Assembly: GCF_017562075.2 (NCBI RefSeq)
Contig: NW_024427630.1
Location: 46,001 to 110,000, forward strand
Direction: 5' to 3'
Source: Anopheles merus
Taxonomy: Eukaryota; Arthropoda; Insecta; Diptera; Culicidae
Length of the DNA: 64,000 nucleotides
This document shows positions 56,158 through 64,000 of the stretch, in pieces. A program made the position numbers and the translations under genes. The stretch's first letter is position 1, and every line of letters begins with the position of its first letter. Under the pieces are notes generated by a model that saw only the letters and a program-made list of their open reading frames with translations, ran no database searches and had not been told where the DNA came from.

Positions 56158-58016
56158 TGTTTGTCAGCTGCAAATCAAGAGAAATAAACTTAGTCAATCA
56201 CTAGTTAATGCTAATTATTTGGTCTGGCAACCAAAGTCACGCACAACACTCTACACAACGCGTGCAATTTCCATTTAGGCTAATACGTTTGATATCGCTT
56301 TATACACCGTAACTAATACGCACCTTGTTTAATGGACTAAATATCACTACACTCCAACTAATAGTACTTTTAATAATTTTACTTTGATGTTCAATGATTA
56401 AACGTATTTCACACTTTCACCGCGGTAGGCTTCCGTTTGATTCGAAGATCACATCTGATATGAGAATTTATAGTTCGATGTCTGGTTATTTATACTCTGG
56501 GAAAAAACTCACACAAAATTCCTCGGACTTATTTTCCTAAAACTTCGACTGTGTCGGAAAGCATATGCTATGTACCAGAACGAGAAAGCATGTCTGTTTT
56601 GTTTTCTGGATTGTGCAAGCGTAATCTTTCTGGACCAGTTAGTGTAGCGTAGTGTACGTGTACGTAGTGTGTGAATGTGTACGTGATAGTCTTAGGTCAT
56701 TTGCACAGCTGCTGGTAAACAAAAGAATCAGACTAGGCAAAATTATCACATTGATTCCGGAGTATAACGACCAATGTTCAAAATTTTCTACAAATATTGG
56801 ACAAACGGCTCCAAAGGCGTAGCTGACCCCGACCAGTGTCAGCTTTTTCTCTTAGAGTTCATTTACTCAGCCATCGGGTTCGTCTAACAGTGGATGAACT
56901 TAGCGGTCACCAGACCTCTTCAAACCCCCCCCCCCCTTTCGCCCGCCCATCTACGATGGCTATTATTGGTCCCAACAGAAAGCATGTGTAGATCCCTGCA
57001 AATATTGGAAACTCCATCGATTTGACATACACCTGTTTCGAATCCTTTAAAGGGTATAGAAAATATTTTTTAAATCTAAGAGCCCCCTTCTACGCTGCAC
57101 TTCATTCCTCGCTCTTCTTTTCCACCCTTTTACGCATGGCAAAAGCGCAGAACGCTGAAACACGCGCGCACTGCTCATCGTTAATCAATCATCGTTGGCC
57201 CAAGGCATTGGGTAGAGCGAGAAACAACATAATTCTTTGCAAGTGTGGATGGCCGGTGCACGAGCACACCGAAACCGCGCGGAGACATTTGCTGCGAGAA
57301 TCGAATGCACAGAACGCTGCGCTTGACCACCATCGAAAACCCGTTACACAAACACAAGGATACAACACACCCAGACAAAAATTTAAAGGCCCCGAAACAC
57401 AATATCAACACAGCGGTCCGTAGCCAGAGAAATTATCAGGAAAAATCGGCTGACACCAAGCACGCGTCTCTTTAAAACAACTATGAACTGTGAAGGTCGT
57501 AGGTAAACGGCGCTCCAGTGGGGTGAGGTTTCTTGCAAGAATCGATCTCATCGATGTGGATGTGTGCGCTCTTGAATTTGGCTGAGATGAAACGTGTCTG
57601 TGCTTGTACTCGGGGCCACCGCTTTGCGATTGTGCAATAAAACAGACAGCTGGTTTCACGCGAAAAATGCTATTCGCGTCGCAGGCTTGCGATAGCAGGG
57701 CATGGTTTAATGCAAAAACTACAATTTTCACTCGGAGCCCTAGTCAAATTTTGTAGTTAACTGAAGAGAAGGGAACATGGGACAGGGCGGGGGGGGGGGG
57801 GCGATGGGCATGTGTGGTATGAATGTGTGCAAGCGATTTATGGACCTTTGATTCGCCCCGACTTGAACTCGCTGTACCAACGGATCGGTGTTGCTAAAGC
57901 TAACTGAACCTACTTGTTCCTTACGGATTATTCATAACACATTGTTCCTTACAGGAACATTGTAATTTTAATATGATTTTTGTAACAATTTAAACCATTA
58001 GCGCCGCTGCGCATAC
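56158..58016. other. Unique middle of the hAT, upstream of the transposase
   Basis: Non-coding sequence presumed to include the transposase promoter just above 56157. It holds a C-run (56925-56937), a G-run (57788-57801) and a tandem pair CTTGTTCCTTAC / CATTGTTCCTTAC near 57915-57953. A 133-codon frame at 57022-57423 has no recognisable domain, and a minus-strand frame overlaps it. I do not see a second hAT terminus pointing the other way in this stretch. Confidence 0.5.
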
Positions 58017-58060
58017 TAGTGATCGGTGGGTCGACCCGAACCTATTGGGCCGGAGCCATC
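58017..58060 (+). repeat. Internal hAT-like terminus at the start of the right arm
   Basis: TAGTGATCGGTGGGTCGACC followed by GGGCCGGAGCC looks like a hAT 5' terminus and subterminal block. It stands immediately before the point (58061) where similarity to the left arm begins. This suggests the right arm was once a separate, internally deleted copy of the same family, made of a 5' end joined to the transposase C-terminus and 3' end. No matching target duplication was found here. Confidence 0.4.
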
Positions 58061-58514
58061 CGCAAATTTATTTAAGGAGTGTTGCGATAACATTTTGATT
58101 GAAATGGATGCAATTGAATTAGATATCAATTATAACGAAGAAAATATTTCCGAGCCGGTAGTGATAGCGTCAGAAAGTTCAAAAGATAATATCTGGGAAG
58201 ATTTTGATTTGAACGTAGTTCACCCACAAACCATACTTCATGCACGTACGTCAAACCAAAAAGAAATGGATAATTATGTAGCAGAACCTTTGGCACATAG
58301 AAACGACGATCCTTTGGAATGGTGGAAGCTACACAAATTAGAATACCCAAACATATACCAAATCATGCTTCGGGTGTTATGTATCCCAGCTACCTCAGTT
58401 CCTTGCGAGCGTATATTTTCCAAAGCAGGAGACATAGAGACTAGTAAAAGAAATCGCTTGAAACCCAGCAAGCTAGGCAAGATGTTGTTTGTAAAACAAA
58501 ATAAAACAAATTAA
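58061..58514 (+). pseudogene. Inverted copy of the transposase C-terminus
   Basis: Begins at ANLFKECCDNILIEMDAIEL and runs to the normal stop, matching the last 150 residues of the transposase at 54343-56157 with only a few substitutions (for example DINYNEEN for DSNNNEEN and WEDF for WEEF). The hATC domain and terminal Glu are intact, but the BED finger and catalytic Asp residues are absent. Confidence 0.9.
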
Positions 58515-58759
58515 AGTGGATAAAAAACTGTATATAAATGATTTCAACAAAACTATGAATACACAAACATGAATAACACTACAAAAATGACTATAAGGAA
58601 TGAATAAAAAAAGCCTGCTTATAAAGCAGTCTTCTGGAGAATGATGACGGGATTTTTTATTATTGTTTCTTGCTGACAACCTCAAGAATACTGCCCTATG
58701 CATTGCTTTAAAGTAACATATAAATGTATGTTGAAATGCTTACAGATATTGAAAACTAA

Positions 58760-58938
58760 GTCTCTCTCTCTCTCACTCTCTTTCTCTCTCTCTCTCTCTT
58801 CCTTTCTTTATCTCTCTCTCTCTATCTCTCACTCTCTACCTCTCTCTCTCTCTCTCGCTCTCTCTCTCTCGCTTTCTCTCTCTTTATCTCGCTCTCTCTT
58901 TGTCACTCTCTCTTTATCTCTCTCCCTCTATCTCTCTC

Positions 58939-58990
<52 letters not shown>

Positions 58991-59440
58991 GCTCTCTCTC
59001 TCGCTCTCTCTCTCTCTCTATCTCGCTCTCTCTTTATCTCTCTCCTTTATCTCTCTCCCTGTATCTCTCTCTCTATATCTCTCACTCTTTGTATCTCTCT
59101 CCTTTATCTCTCTCCCTGTATCTCTCTCTATATCTCTCTCTCTTTATCTCGCTCTCTCTTTAGCTCTCTATCTCTCTCTTTATCTCTCTATCTCTCTCTT
59201 TATGTCTCTATCTCTCTCTTTATCTCTCTATTTCTCTCTTTATCTCTCTATCTCTCTCTCTTTATCTCTCTCCCTCTATCTCTCTTTATCTCTCTCTCCC
59301 TCTCTCCCTCTCTCCCTCTCTCCCTCTCTCCCTCTCTTCAACTCTCTCTATCTCTCTCTCTCTCCCTCTCTTATCTCTCTCTCTATCTCTCTCTCTCCCT
59401 CTCTTTATCTCTCTCTCTCTATCTCTCTCTCTCTCTGTCT
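58760..59440. repeat. CT-rich tract, right arm
   Basis: Inverted counterpart of the GA tract at 53225-54096, with CTCTCTCTTTATCTCTCTC-type patterns and about 190 bp shorter. Serine-leucine frames over it are artefacts. Confidence 0.95.
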
Positions 59441-59489
59441 AATGATTTGTCATTAGTTGCTTTGTGTGCGTACCACCATGGCACGAAGT

Positions 59490-59990
59490 TTGCTCGCACA
59501 GTGCAAAGTGAAGCAAGTGAAGCTTGCACTGTACGAAGTGTGCGAAAAGTGCGGAGTGTGCTCGCAATGTGCGAAGTGTGCGAAAAGTCCGGACTGTGCT
59601 CGCACTGTGTGAAGTGTGCGAAAAGTCCGGACTGTGCTCGCACTATGCGAAAAGTGCTCGCAGTGTGCGGAGTGTGCGAAAAGTGCGGAGTGTGCTCGCA
59701 CTATGCGAAAAGTGCGCACGCACTGTGCGAAGTGTGCGACAAGTGCGCGCACTTTACGAAGTGTGCGACAAGTGCGCACACTGTGCGGAGTGTGCGAAAA
59801 GTGCGCGCACTGTGCGAAGTGTGCGAATAGTGCGGAATGCGCACACACTGTGCGAAAAGTGCGGAGTGCGCGCACAGTGCGGAGTGCGCGCACAGTGCGA
59901 AGTGCGCGCACAGTGCGTAGAGCGCGCACAGTGCGTAGAGCGCGCACAGTGCGAAATGTGCACCGCACACTGAGATGTGCGTGCGTGTGC
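59490..59990. repeat. GTGCGC-rich subterminal array, right
   Basis: Inverted counterpart of 52735-53210, with units such as AGTGCGAAGTGTGCGAAAAG and GCGCACAGTGCGGAGTGC. It ends about 35 bp before the right terminus. Unit order and number are not identical to the left array, so the two arrays evolve separately by unit turnover. Confidence 0.9.
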
Positions 59991-60111
59991 GCACAGCACA
60001 CCTTATTGTGCTCTTTTTCCCAACACTAGTTGGTACTATATAAAAATAATATGCATTTAATACTAGCGGCGCCATCTATGTGTCAGACCGGGGACTTATC
60101 AGCCAAACTGT

Positions 60112-60153
60112 TATAGAAGTACACCTAATAAGCAGTTAAAAGGTATGAAAACA
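60112..60153 (+). pseudogene. Integrase of the K02A2.6-like element, right remnant
   Basis: Reads YRSTPNKQLKGMKTP once the mariner is ignored, the conserved post-catalytic block of Gypsy integrases. After it the sequence changes to the repeat also found at 63058. Confidence 0.7.
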
Positions 60154-61244
60154 CCCGCTGCGCTAAGCGACGGAAGGCGTTATGGCGTTCTGAGAATTTT
60201 ATCATGCCTTCCTTTTCTCTCCAACGGCAAATTTGTCAAGCAACTCGTCGAGCTGCCCGTTCCTGGCTCCGCCTCATTCCCCTCGCCTGAGCGCGCTGCC
60301 GAAGGTTTGGATGTGTTGGTGCATCAGACGGCCAATCGCTGTCAGCCGTCGTCCGTGCTTTTTCCCTCCATAGCGCCATCTCTTTCTCGCGTGCGGTCAA
60401 TGCTCGCGAGCTGTTGTGGCGCCTAAAAATGCCGTTAACAAACATTGCGGCGATGAAGTTGCATTTTCACAAATCAAACCAAAAATCGCAATGAGTTCAA
60501 ACACTGCAATATAAAAATGACTAAGGAATCGCTAGTTTACGCAGGAGGGTTTGCTGTGCAACGCGCAGAATCCTAATCCGCATTAACACGTTCAGTCCGG
60601 CGCTGATTTTCATGAGCTTACCGTTCCGCCGGCATCTAGAACGCAAGCTGATTGTGGAACCGGTATACTGGAAAGTTTACTGGCAGTCCCTGGGGCCTGC
60701 CATCGTGCTGAACGTGTTAAGCAGTAAGCATAACACTAAGATTTTGCTTTCGCCTGTTGTGGATTACATAGATATGCTAAGCATCCTGCGCATGGTTGTG
60801 AGTGTGCGTGTGTATGCAAAACTGTCGCCGAATGTATGCTCTTCCGGAATGTTATGATCCATAGGTCAAAGAAAGGAAGGTGTTCATGAAAGGCGGAAAG
60901 ACGAATTGAGGCCCCTGTAAATGGTAACTGATGACCGGGAGGAGGGGTACTGGCACACAGCTGTTGGGAGATAGATTGAACATTATACTTAAATTACAGG
61001 CGGATGGAGGGGGGTGGCCATGGAACCCCAACGATCATCGGTCACAGGCCCTAAAATTGTTGCCGGCATGAGGGGTGGAGTGGAGGTGTGAGAGTGCAGA
61101 TGGTTCTCCAGCCAAGGGGCACCAACGACCATCTTTCCGGGGGCCCTTGTCGCTAATACTCTGTCCACTTGTAGACATACGACATACTACAGACTAGAAA
61201 TCTTCGGCGACCGCCTAGTCCGCCTACCGTTAGGTCTGCCGCTG
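60154..61244. repeat. Direct repeat of about 1 kb, copy 1
   Basis: Matches 63058-64000 at an offset near 2904 bp with about 90 percent similarity by eye. It includes a frame (CLPFLSNGKFVKQLVELPVP) shared by both copies and, at its end, a hAT-like MITE. The left end is cut at the Gypsy remnant. Confidence 0.8.
60880..61244 (-). mobile_element. hAT-like MITE, inverse orientation
   Basis: Read in complement it carries the terminal blocks of the MITE at 11427: CCGCCTACCGTTAGGTCTGC near 61217 and GAGGCCCCTGTAAATGGTAA near 60909. It is G-rich with GGAGGGGGGTGG runs. No clean target duplication was found. A second copy is in the repeat at 63770-64000. Confidence 0.55.
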
Positions 61245-61324
61245 GTTCATGACGGTGTTTTTTTCTATCGTGGAGGTGCATCCTTCCCCCTGTCTGCAGC
61301 GTATGCATCGAGCAGGAGACAGTG

Positions 61325-61540
61325 TGGCAGTATGCAAGTTGCCCGCTGGATAGGAGCGGTCGCGCGGCAACGCCATCATTCCGCACATCTGCATGCCCGT
61401 CTTGGGTTCTAACCGCGTATGAACCGTCCGCCGTAGCAAGAGGTGACTATCCGGCTACGTGATACTCAAGTCCTGAAAAGGCCGGCATGATCGCGTTGGC
61501 TATTACGCCAATAATAATAATAATAACAATAATAAAAAGA
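61325..61540 (+). mobile_element. Diverged tRNA-derived SINE
   Basis: The order of blocks matches SINE copies 1 and 2: GCATGCCCGTCTTGGGTTCT (B-box region), CCGTCCGCCGTAGCAAGAGG, TGACTATCCGGCTACGTG, then GGCCGGCATGATCGCGTTGG and an AAT-repeat tail (AATAATAATAATAA). It is clearly diverged from the other two and may be a separate subfamily. Confidence 0.55.
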
Positions 61541-62039
61541 ACTTAGCATAGCAGTCCACACTCGGGTAATAGTTTGTCTTGACTTTGTTGCTGCCGGGCT
61601 ACCGCTGTGACGAGACAAATACACGGAATGCACTCGACCAAAACATGAACCTACCGATCCGAACCCATTCCAAGGCATTGCCGGTCAATCGGCGTCATGA
61701 TAACTACTCCAAACCAACAAGCCACCAGATTCTGGACGGACAGGTGCAGCACCATACGCGCACCGTAATAAACAAATCCAGAATCCTCTTTTGTATGGAT
61801 TCAATTAAAAATGTTGTTTCCACTTGCGTCCGCTAGCTGAATTAGAAAGAAATGTGCGACATATCACACGCACGATTGCTTAGATCGTGTGTCTTTTTAA
61901 TACCCCCAACAGCAGAGCCGATCGCAAAGATGCCAATGCCAATGGTTGTGTTGTCTCTCAGGTAGCGAGATCGAAAATGCATGGACTTTGTAGCCGCAGC
62001 GGATGAAAATGTACGCATCAGAATCAAATAGTTTTGGGG
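61541..62039. other. Unassigned spacer
   Basis: No credible gene or repeat structure. One 85-codon frame (61579-61836) has no motif. Confidence 0.4.
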
Positions 62040-62049
62040 TTTCCAAACG

Positions 62050-62260
62050 CACTCACACACACAAACACACAAACATGCGCGCGCAAACTCACACACACAC
62101 ACACGCACACATGCATGAACGCGCGGACGCCAGCACGCACGCACTCACGCACGCACACACACACGCACGCACGCACGCACACATGCACGTACGCGCGCAC
62201 GCCAGCACGCACCCACGAAAGCTCGCGCACGAGCACGCGCCCCCGAAGTCGCACACGCGA
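62050..62260. repeat. CA / GCAC-rich microsatellite
   Basis: Interrupted ACACAC and CGCACGCA repeats of about 200 bp, followed by a C-run at 62280-62291. The overlapping Thr/His/Ala-rich and Val/Cys-rich frames on both strands are repeat artefacts. Confidence 0.92.
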
Positions 62261-62291
62261 TCACGCACCCTCCACCAAACCCCCCCCCCCT

Positions 62292-63057
62292 CCCGCACGA
62301 GCGAGTACGGCTACCTTATCGGTAGAACGGCTGGTTCAGCTATCTTGTAGCGCATCCTCATTCAAAGCGCCGGGCGGGGTAGGGATCGCGACATGATAGA
62401 GTGAACGGTCACTTTCCCCGCGCTGTGTGCGTGTGTGTGTCAAGATCCGAAAACTCGTGACAAATTTCGGCACATTTAAAAAAAGTATTTTTTTGCCACT
62501 ATATATTGTGCTACATGATGCTTAGAAGGTCGTTGAAGCATCAAACATGTTCAAATTAAAAACATTAGATTAGTGTTAGACGTTCTCCTACGCTTGTTTT
62601 AAATAGGCTTCTTCACCCTCAGTTGGCAGGGGCATCGAATGGTCTCATCAGCAGCGGCACGAAATAAAATAAACCATCAATACACCGATAACACTTTGAA
62701 TCCCAATCCAGCTTCTCCCACAGCGTCTCAAGGTCACACACAAATAAATTAATAAATGCTAACACCCACCAATAACAATACACAACCGCAATGCACATAT
62801 ATGAATCAACGCATACACCACAACAACCAATCAGCTGGCGGCGGAAGGCACGGGCTGAAGCGCAGTAAGGCAAGGCAGGGTGAGGGAGGAGAAGAAGCGG
62901 ACGAAAAAATGGGCGCCAATATTTTTAAATTTTTTGACCGTTTTTTTTTGCTCCGCCGCCAGAAATAGTTCGTTCATTTCGCCAACAGATGGCGCTAAAC
63001 TTGCTCGACCCAGCGCAGGAATCACTGAAGTCCAGCGCGGGAGACCAGCCAAAATCG
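62292..63057. other. Unassigned spacer
   Basis: No recognised gene. A short tRNA-like phrase (GGTAGAACGGCTGGTTCAGC near 62320) has no cloverleaf that I can support. Confidence 0.4.
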
Positions 63058-64000
63058 CCCGCTGCGCAAAGCGACGGAAGAAATTATGGCGTTCGGAGAA
63101 TTTTATCATGCCTTCCTTTTCTCTCCAACGGCAAATTTGTCAAGCAGCTCGTCGAGCTACCCGTCCCTGGCTCCGCCTCATACCCCTCGCCTGAGCGCGC
63201 TGCCGAAGGTTTGGATGTGTTGGTGCGTCAGACGGCCAATCGCTGTCAGCCGTCGTCCGTGCTTTTTCCCACCATAGCGCTATCTCTTTCTCGCGTGTGG
63301 TCAATGCTCATGAGTTGCTGTGGCGATCAAAAAAGCCGTTAACAAAAATTGCGGCGATGAAGTTGCATTTTCACAAATCAAACAAAAAAGCGCAATAAGT
63401 TCAATTGCTGCAATGTAAAAATGACTAAGGAATCGCTAGCTAACGCTGGAGGGTTTGCTGTGAAACGCGCTGAATCCTAATTCGCATTAACACGTTCATC
63501 CCGGCGCTGATTTTCATCAACTTTCCTTTCCACCAGCACCTAGAACGCAGTCTGGAAAGTTCACTGGGAGGCAGTGGGGCCTGCCATCGATCTGAACGTG
63601 TTAAGCATTAAGCATAATTTTATTACACTAAGCTTTTGCTTTCGTATGTTGTAGATTACACAGATATGCTGAGCCGTCTGCGCAAGGGTATGAGCGTGCG
63701 TGTGTGTGCAAAACTGTCGCCAAATGTGTTTTTTCCGAAATGTCATCGGTCAAAGAAAGGAAGGTGTTCATGAAAGGCGGAAAGACGAATTGAGGCCCCT
63801 GTCAATGGTAACTGATGACAGGGAGGAGGGGTAGTGGCACACAGCTGTTGGGAGATTGAACAGTATACTTAAATTGCCGGCGGGAAGGGGGGTGGCCATG
63901 GGACCCCTACGATCATCGGTCACAGGCCCTAAAATTGTAGTCGCCATGGGGGGAGGGGAGGTGCAAATGGTTTTCCCTCCAGCCACGGAGCCCTAAAGAC
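63058..64000. repeat. Direct repeat of about 1 kb, copy 2, cut by window end
   Basis: Second copy of the repeat at 60154, from CCCGCTGCGCAAAGCGACGG onward. It includes the same frame (ILSCLPFLSNGKFVKQLVEL) and the same hAT-like MITE from about 63770. It continues past the window. Confidence 0.8.

Larger units (their letters stand above)
52717..60028 (-). mobile_element. 7.3-kb hAT element with long inverted arms and intact-looking transposase
   Basis: A perfect 8-bp duplication GTTGGTAC (52709-52716 and 60029-60036) flanks TAGTGTTGGG and CCCAACACTA. The outer parts are inverted copies of about 2 kb (52717-54795 against 58061-60028). Each contains a GTGCGC array, a GA/CT tract and the transposase C-terminus. 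The middle holds the rest of the transposase and 1.9 kb of non-coding DNA. It inserted into the mariner. Confidence 0.9.
51868..60111 (-). mobile_element. mariner element, internally deleted, split by a hAT
   Basis: TA at 51866-51867 and 60112-60113 flanks inverted ends ACAGGTTGGCTGATAAGTCC and ACAGTTTGGCTGATAAGTCC, matching over about 27 bp apart from one base. Without the hAT the element is about 0.92 kb, shorter than the usual 1.3 kb, because the middle of the transposase is missing. Excising it with one TA restores the integrase frame of the Gypsy host (reading across as LLTYRSTPNK). Confidence 0.92.
48572..60153 (+). mobile_element. K02A2.6-like Ty3/Gypsy element, split by mariner, truncated at the 3' end
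   Basis: A 5' LTR (48572-48795), then gag, protease, RT, RNase H and integrase up to 51867, continuing at 60112-60153 after the mariner. The 3' end and 3' LTR are missing because a different repeat starts near 60154. The RT features (QLDLSDAFLQVKV and INTHRGL-type blocks) fit the K02A2.6 group. All ORFs contain frame breaks. Confidence 0.8.

Noticed and set aside
57022..57423. 133-codon frame upstream of the hAT transposase
   Set aside because: No motif, overlapped by an antisense frame, and within decayed-looking non-coding sequence.
62310..62345. tRNA gene near GGTAGAACGGCTGGTTCAGC
   Set aside because: No complete cloverleaf or acceptor stem could be drawn.
62003..62396. Thr/His-rich and Val/Cys-rich frames near 62 kb
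   Set aside because: Artefacts of the CA/GCAC microsatellite.

Overview
The window looks like repeat-rich, probably heterochromatic DNA of an insect, most likely an anopheline mosquito. The grounds are: two tRNA-derived SINEs of about 200 bp that I recognise as resembling Anopheles SINE200, several Jockey/CR1/L2-type non-LTR retrotransposons, BEL/Pao and Ty3/Gypsy (412/mdg1-like and K02A2.6-like) elements, mariner/Tc1 and hAT DNA transposons, and many short palindromic MITEs. I found no convincing single-copy host gene, tRNA or rRNA. The genus call is recognition, not a database result. All comparisons below were made by eye.

Layout. 1-3306: decayed non-LTR element with a 55-bp retroposed tail and a 457-bp palindromic MITE inside it. 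3663-10305: a hAT-type element with a perfect 8-bp target duplication, split by a 3980-bp Jockey-type retrotransposon with a 16-bp target duplication. 10314-13490: fragments of Gypsy pol, plus a hAT MITE that contains a SINE. 13494-17137: an internally deleted BEL/Pao element. 17380-28330: a CR1/Jockey-like element that carries an 880-bp insertion in ORF1 and, between ORF1 and ORF2, a Tc1-like MITE that received a Tc1-like element and then a 6.8-kb 412-like LTR retrotransposon. 28331-43104: an L2/CR1-like element with a PHD-finger ORF1. It was hit at three sites by the same 1.3-kb TIR family (here called E) and rearranged into an 11.5-kb palindrome with 5.39-kb arms and a 706-bp spacer. 43105-48400: a tandem duplication, a PIF/Harbinger-like MITE, another decayed non-LTR element, a hAT MITE and a decayed BEL element split by a second SINE. 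48572-60153: a K02A2.6-like Gypsy element split by a mariner, itself split by a 7.3-kb hAT element. That hAT has an apparently intact 604-aa transposase, arms of about 2 kb in inverted orientation and long GTGCGC and GA arrays. 60154-64000: two direct copies of a repeat of about 1 kb, a diverged SINE and CA-rich microsatellite.

How it fits together. Insertion order can be read from target duplications. Removing the mariner plus one TA restores a Gypsy integrase frame. Removing the 880-bp insertion plus one TATCG restores a PHD-finger ORF1 frame. Removing the 55-bp tail restores the first element's frame. The only coding region that looks intact is the hAT transposase at 54343-56157; nearly everything else carries stops, frameshifts or deletions. 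The two most unusual structures are the palindrome (28963-40447) and the inverted-arm hAT (52717-60028).
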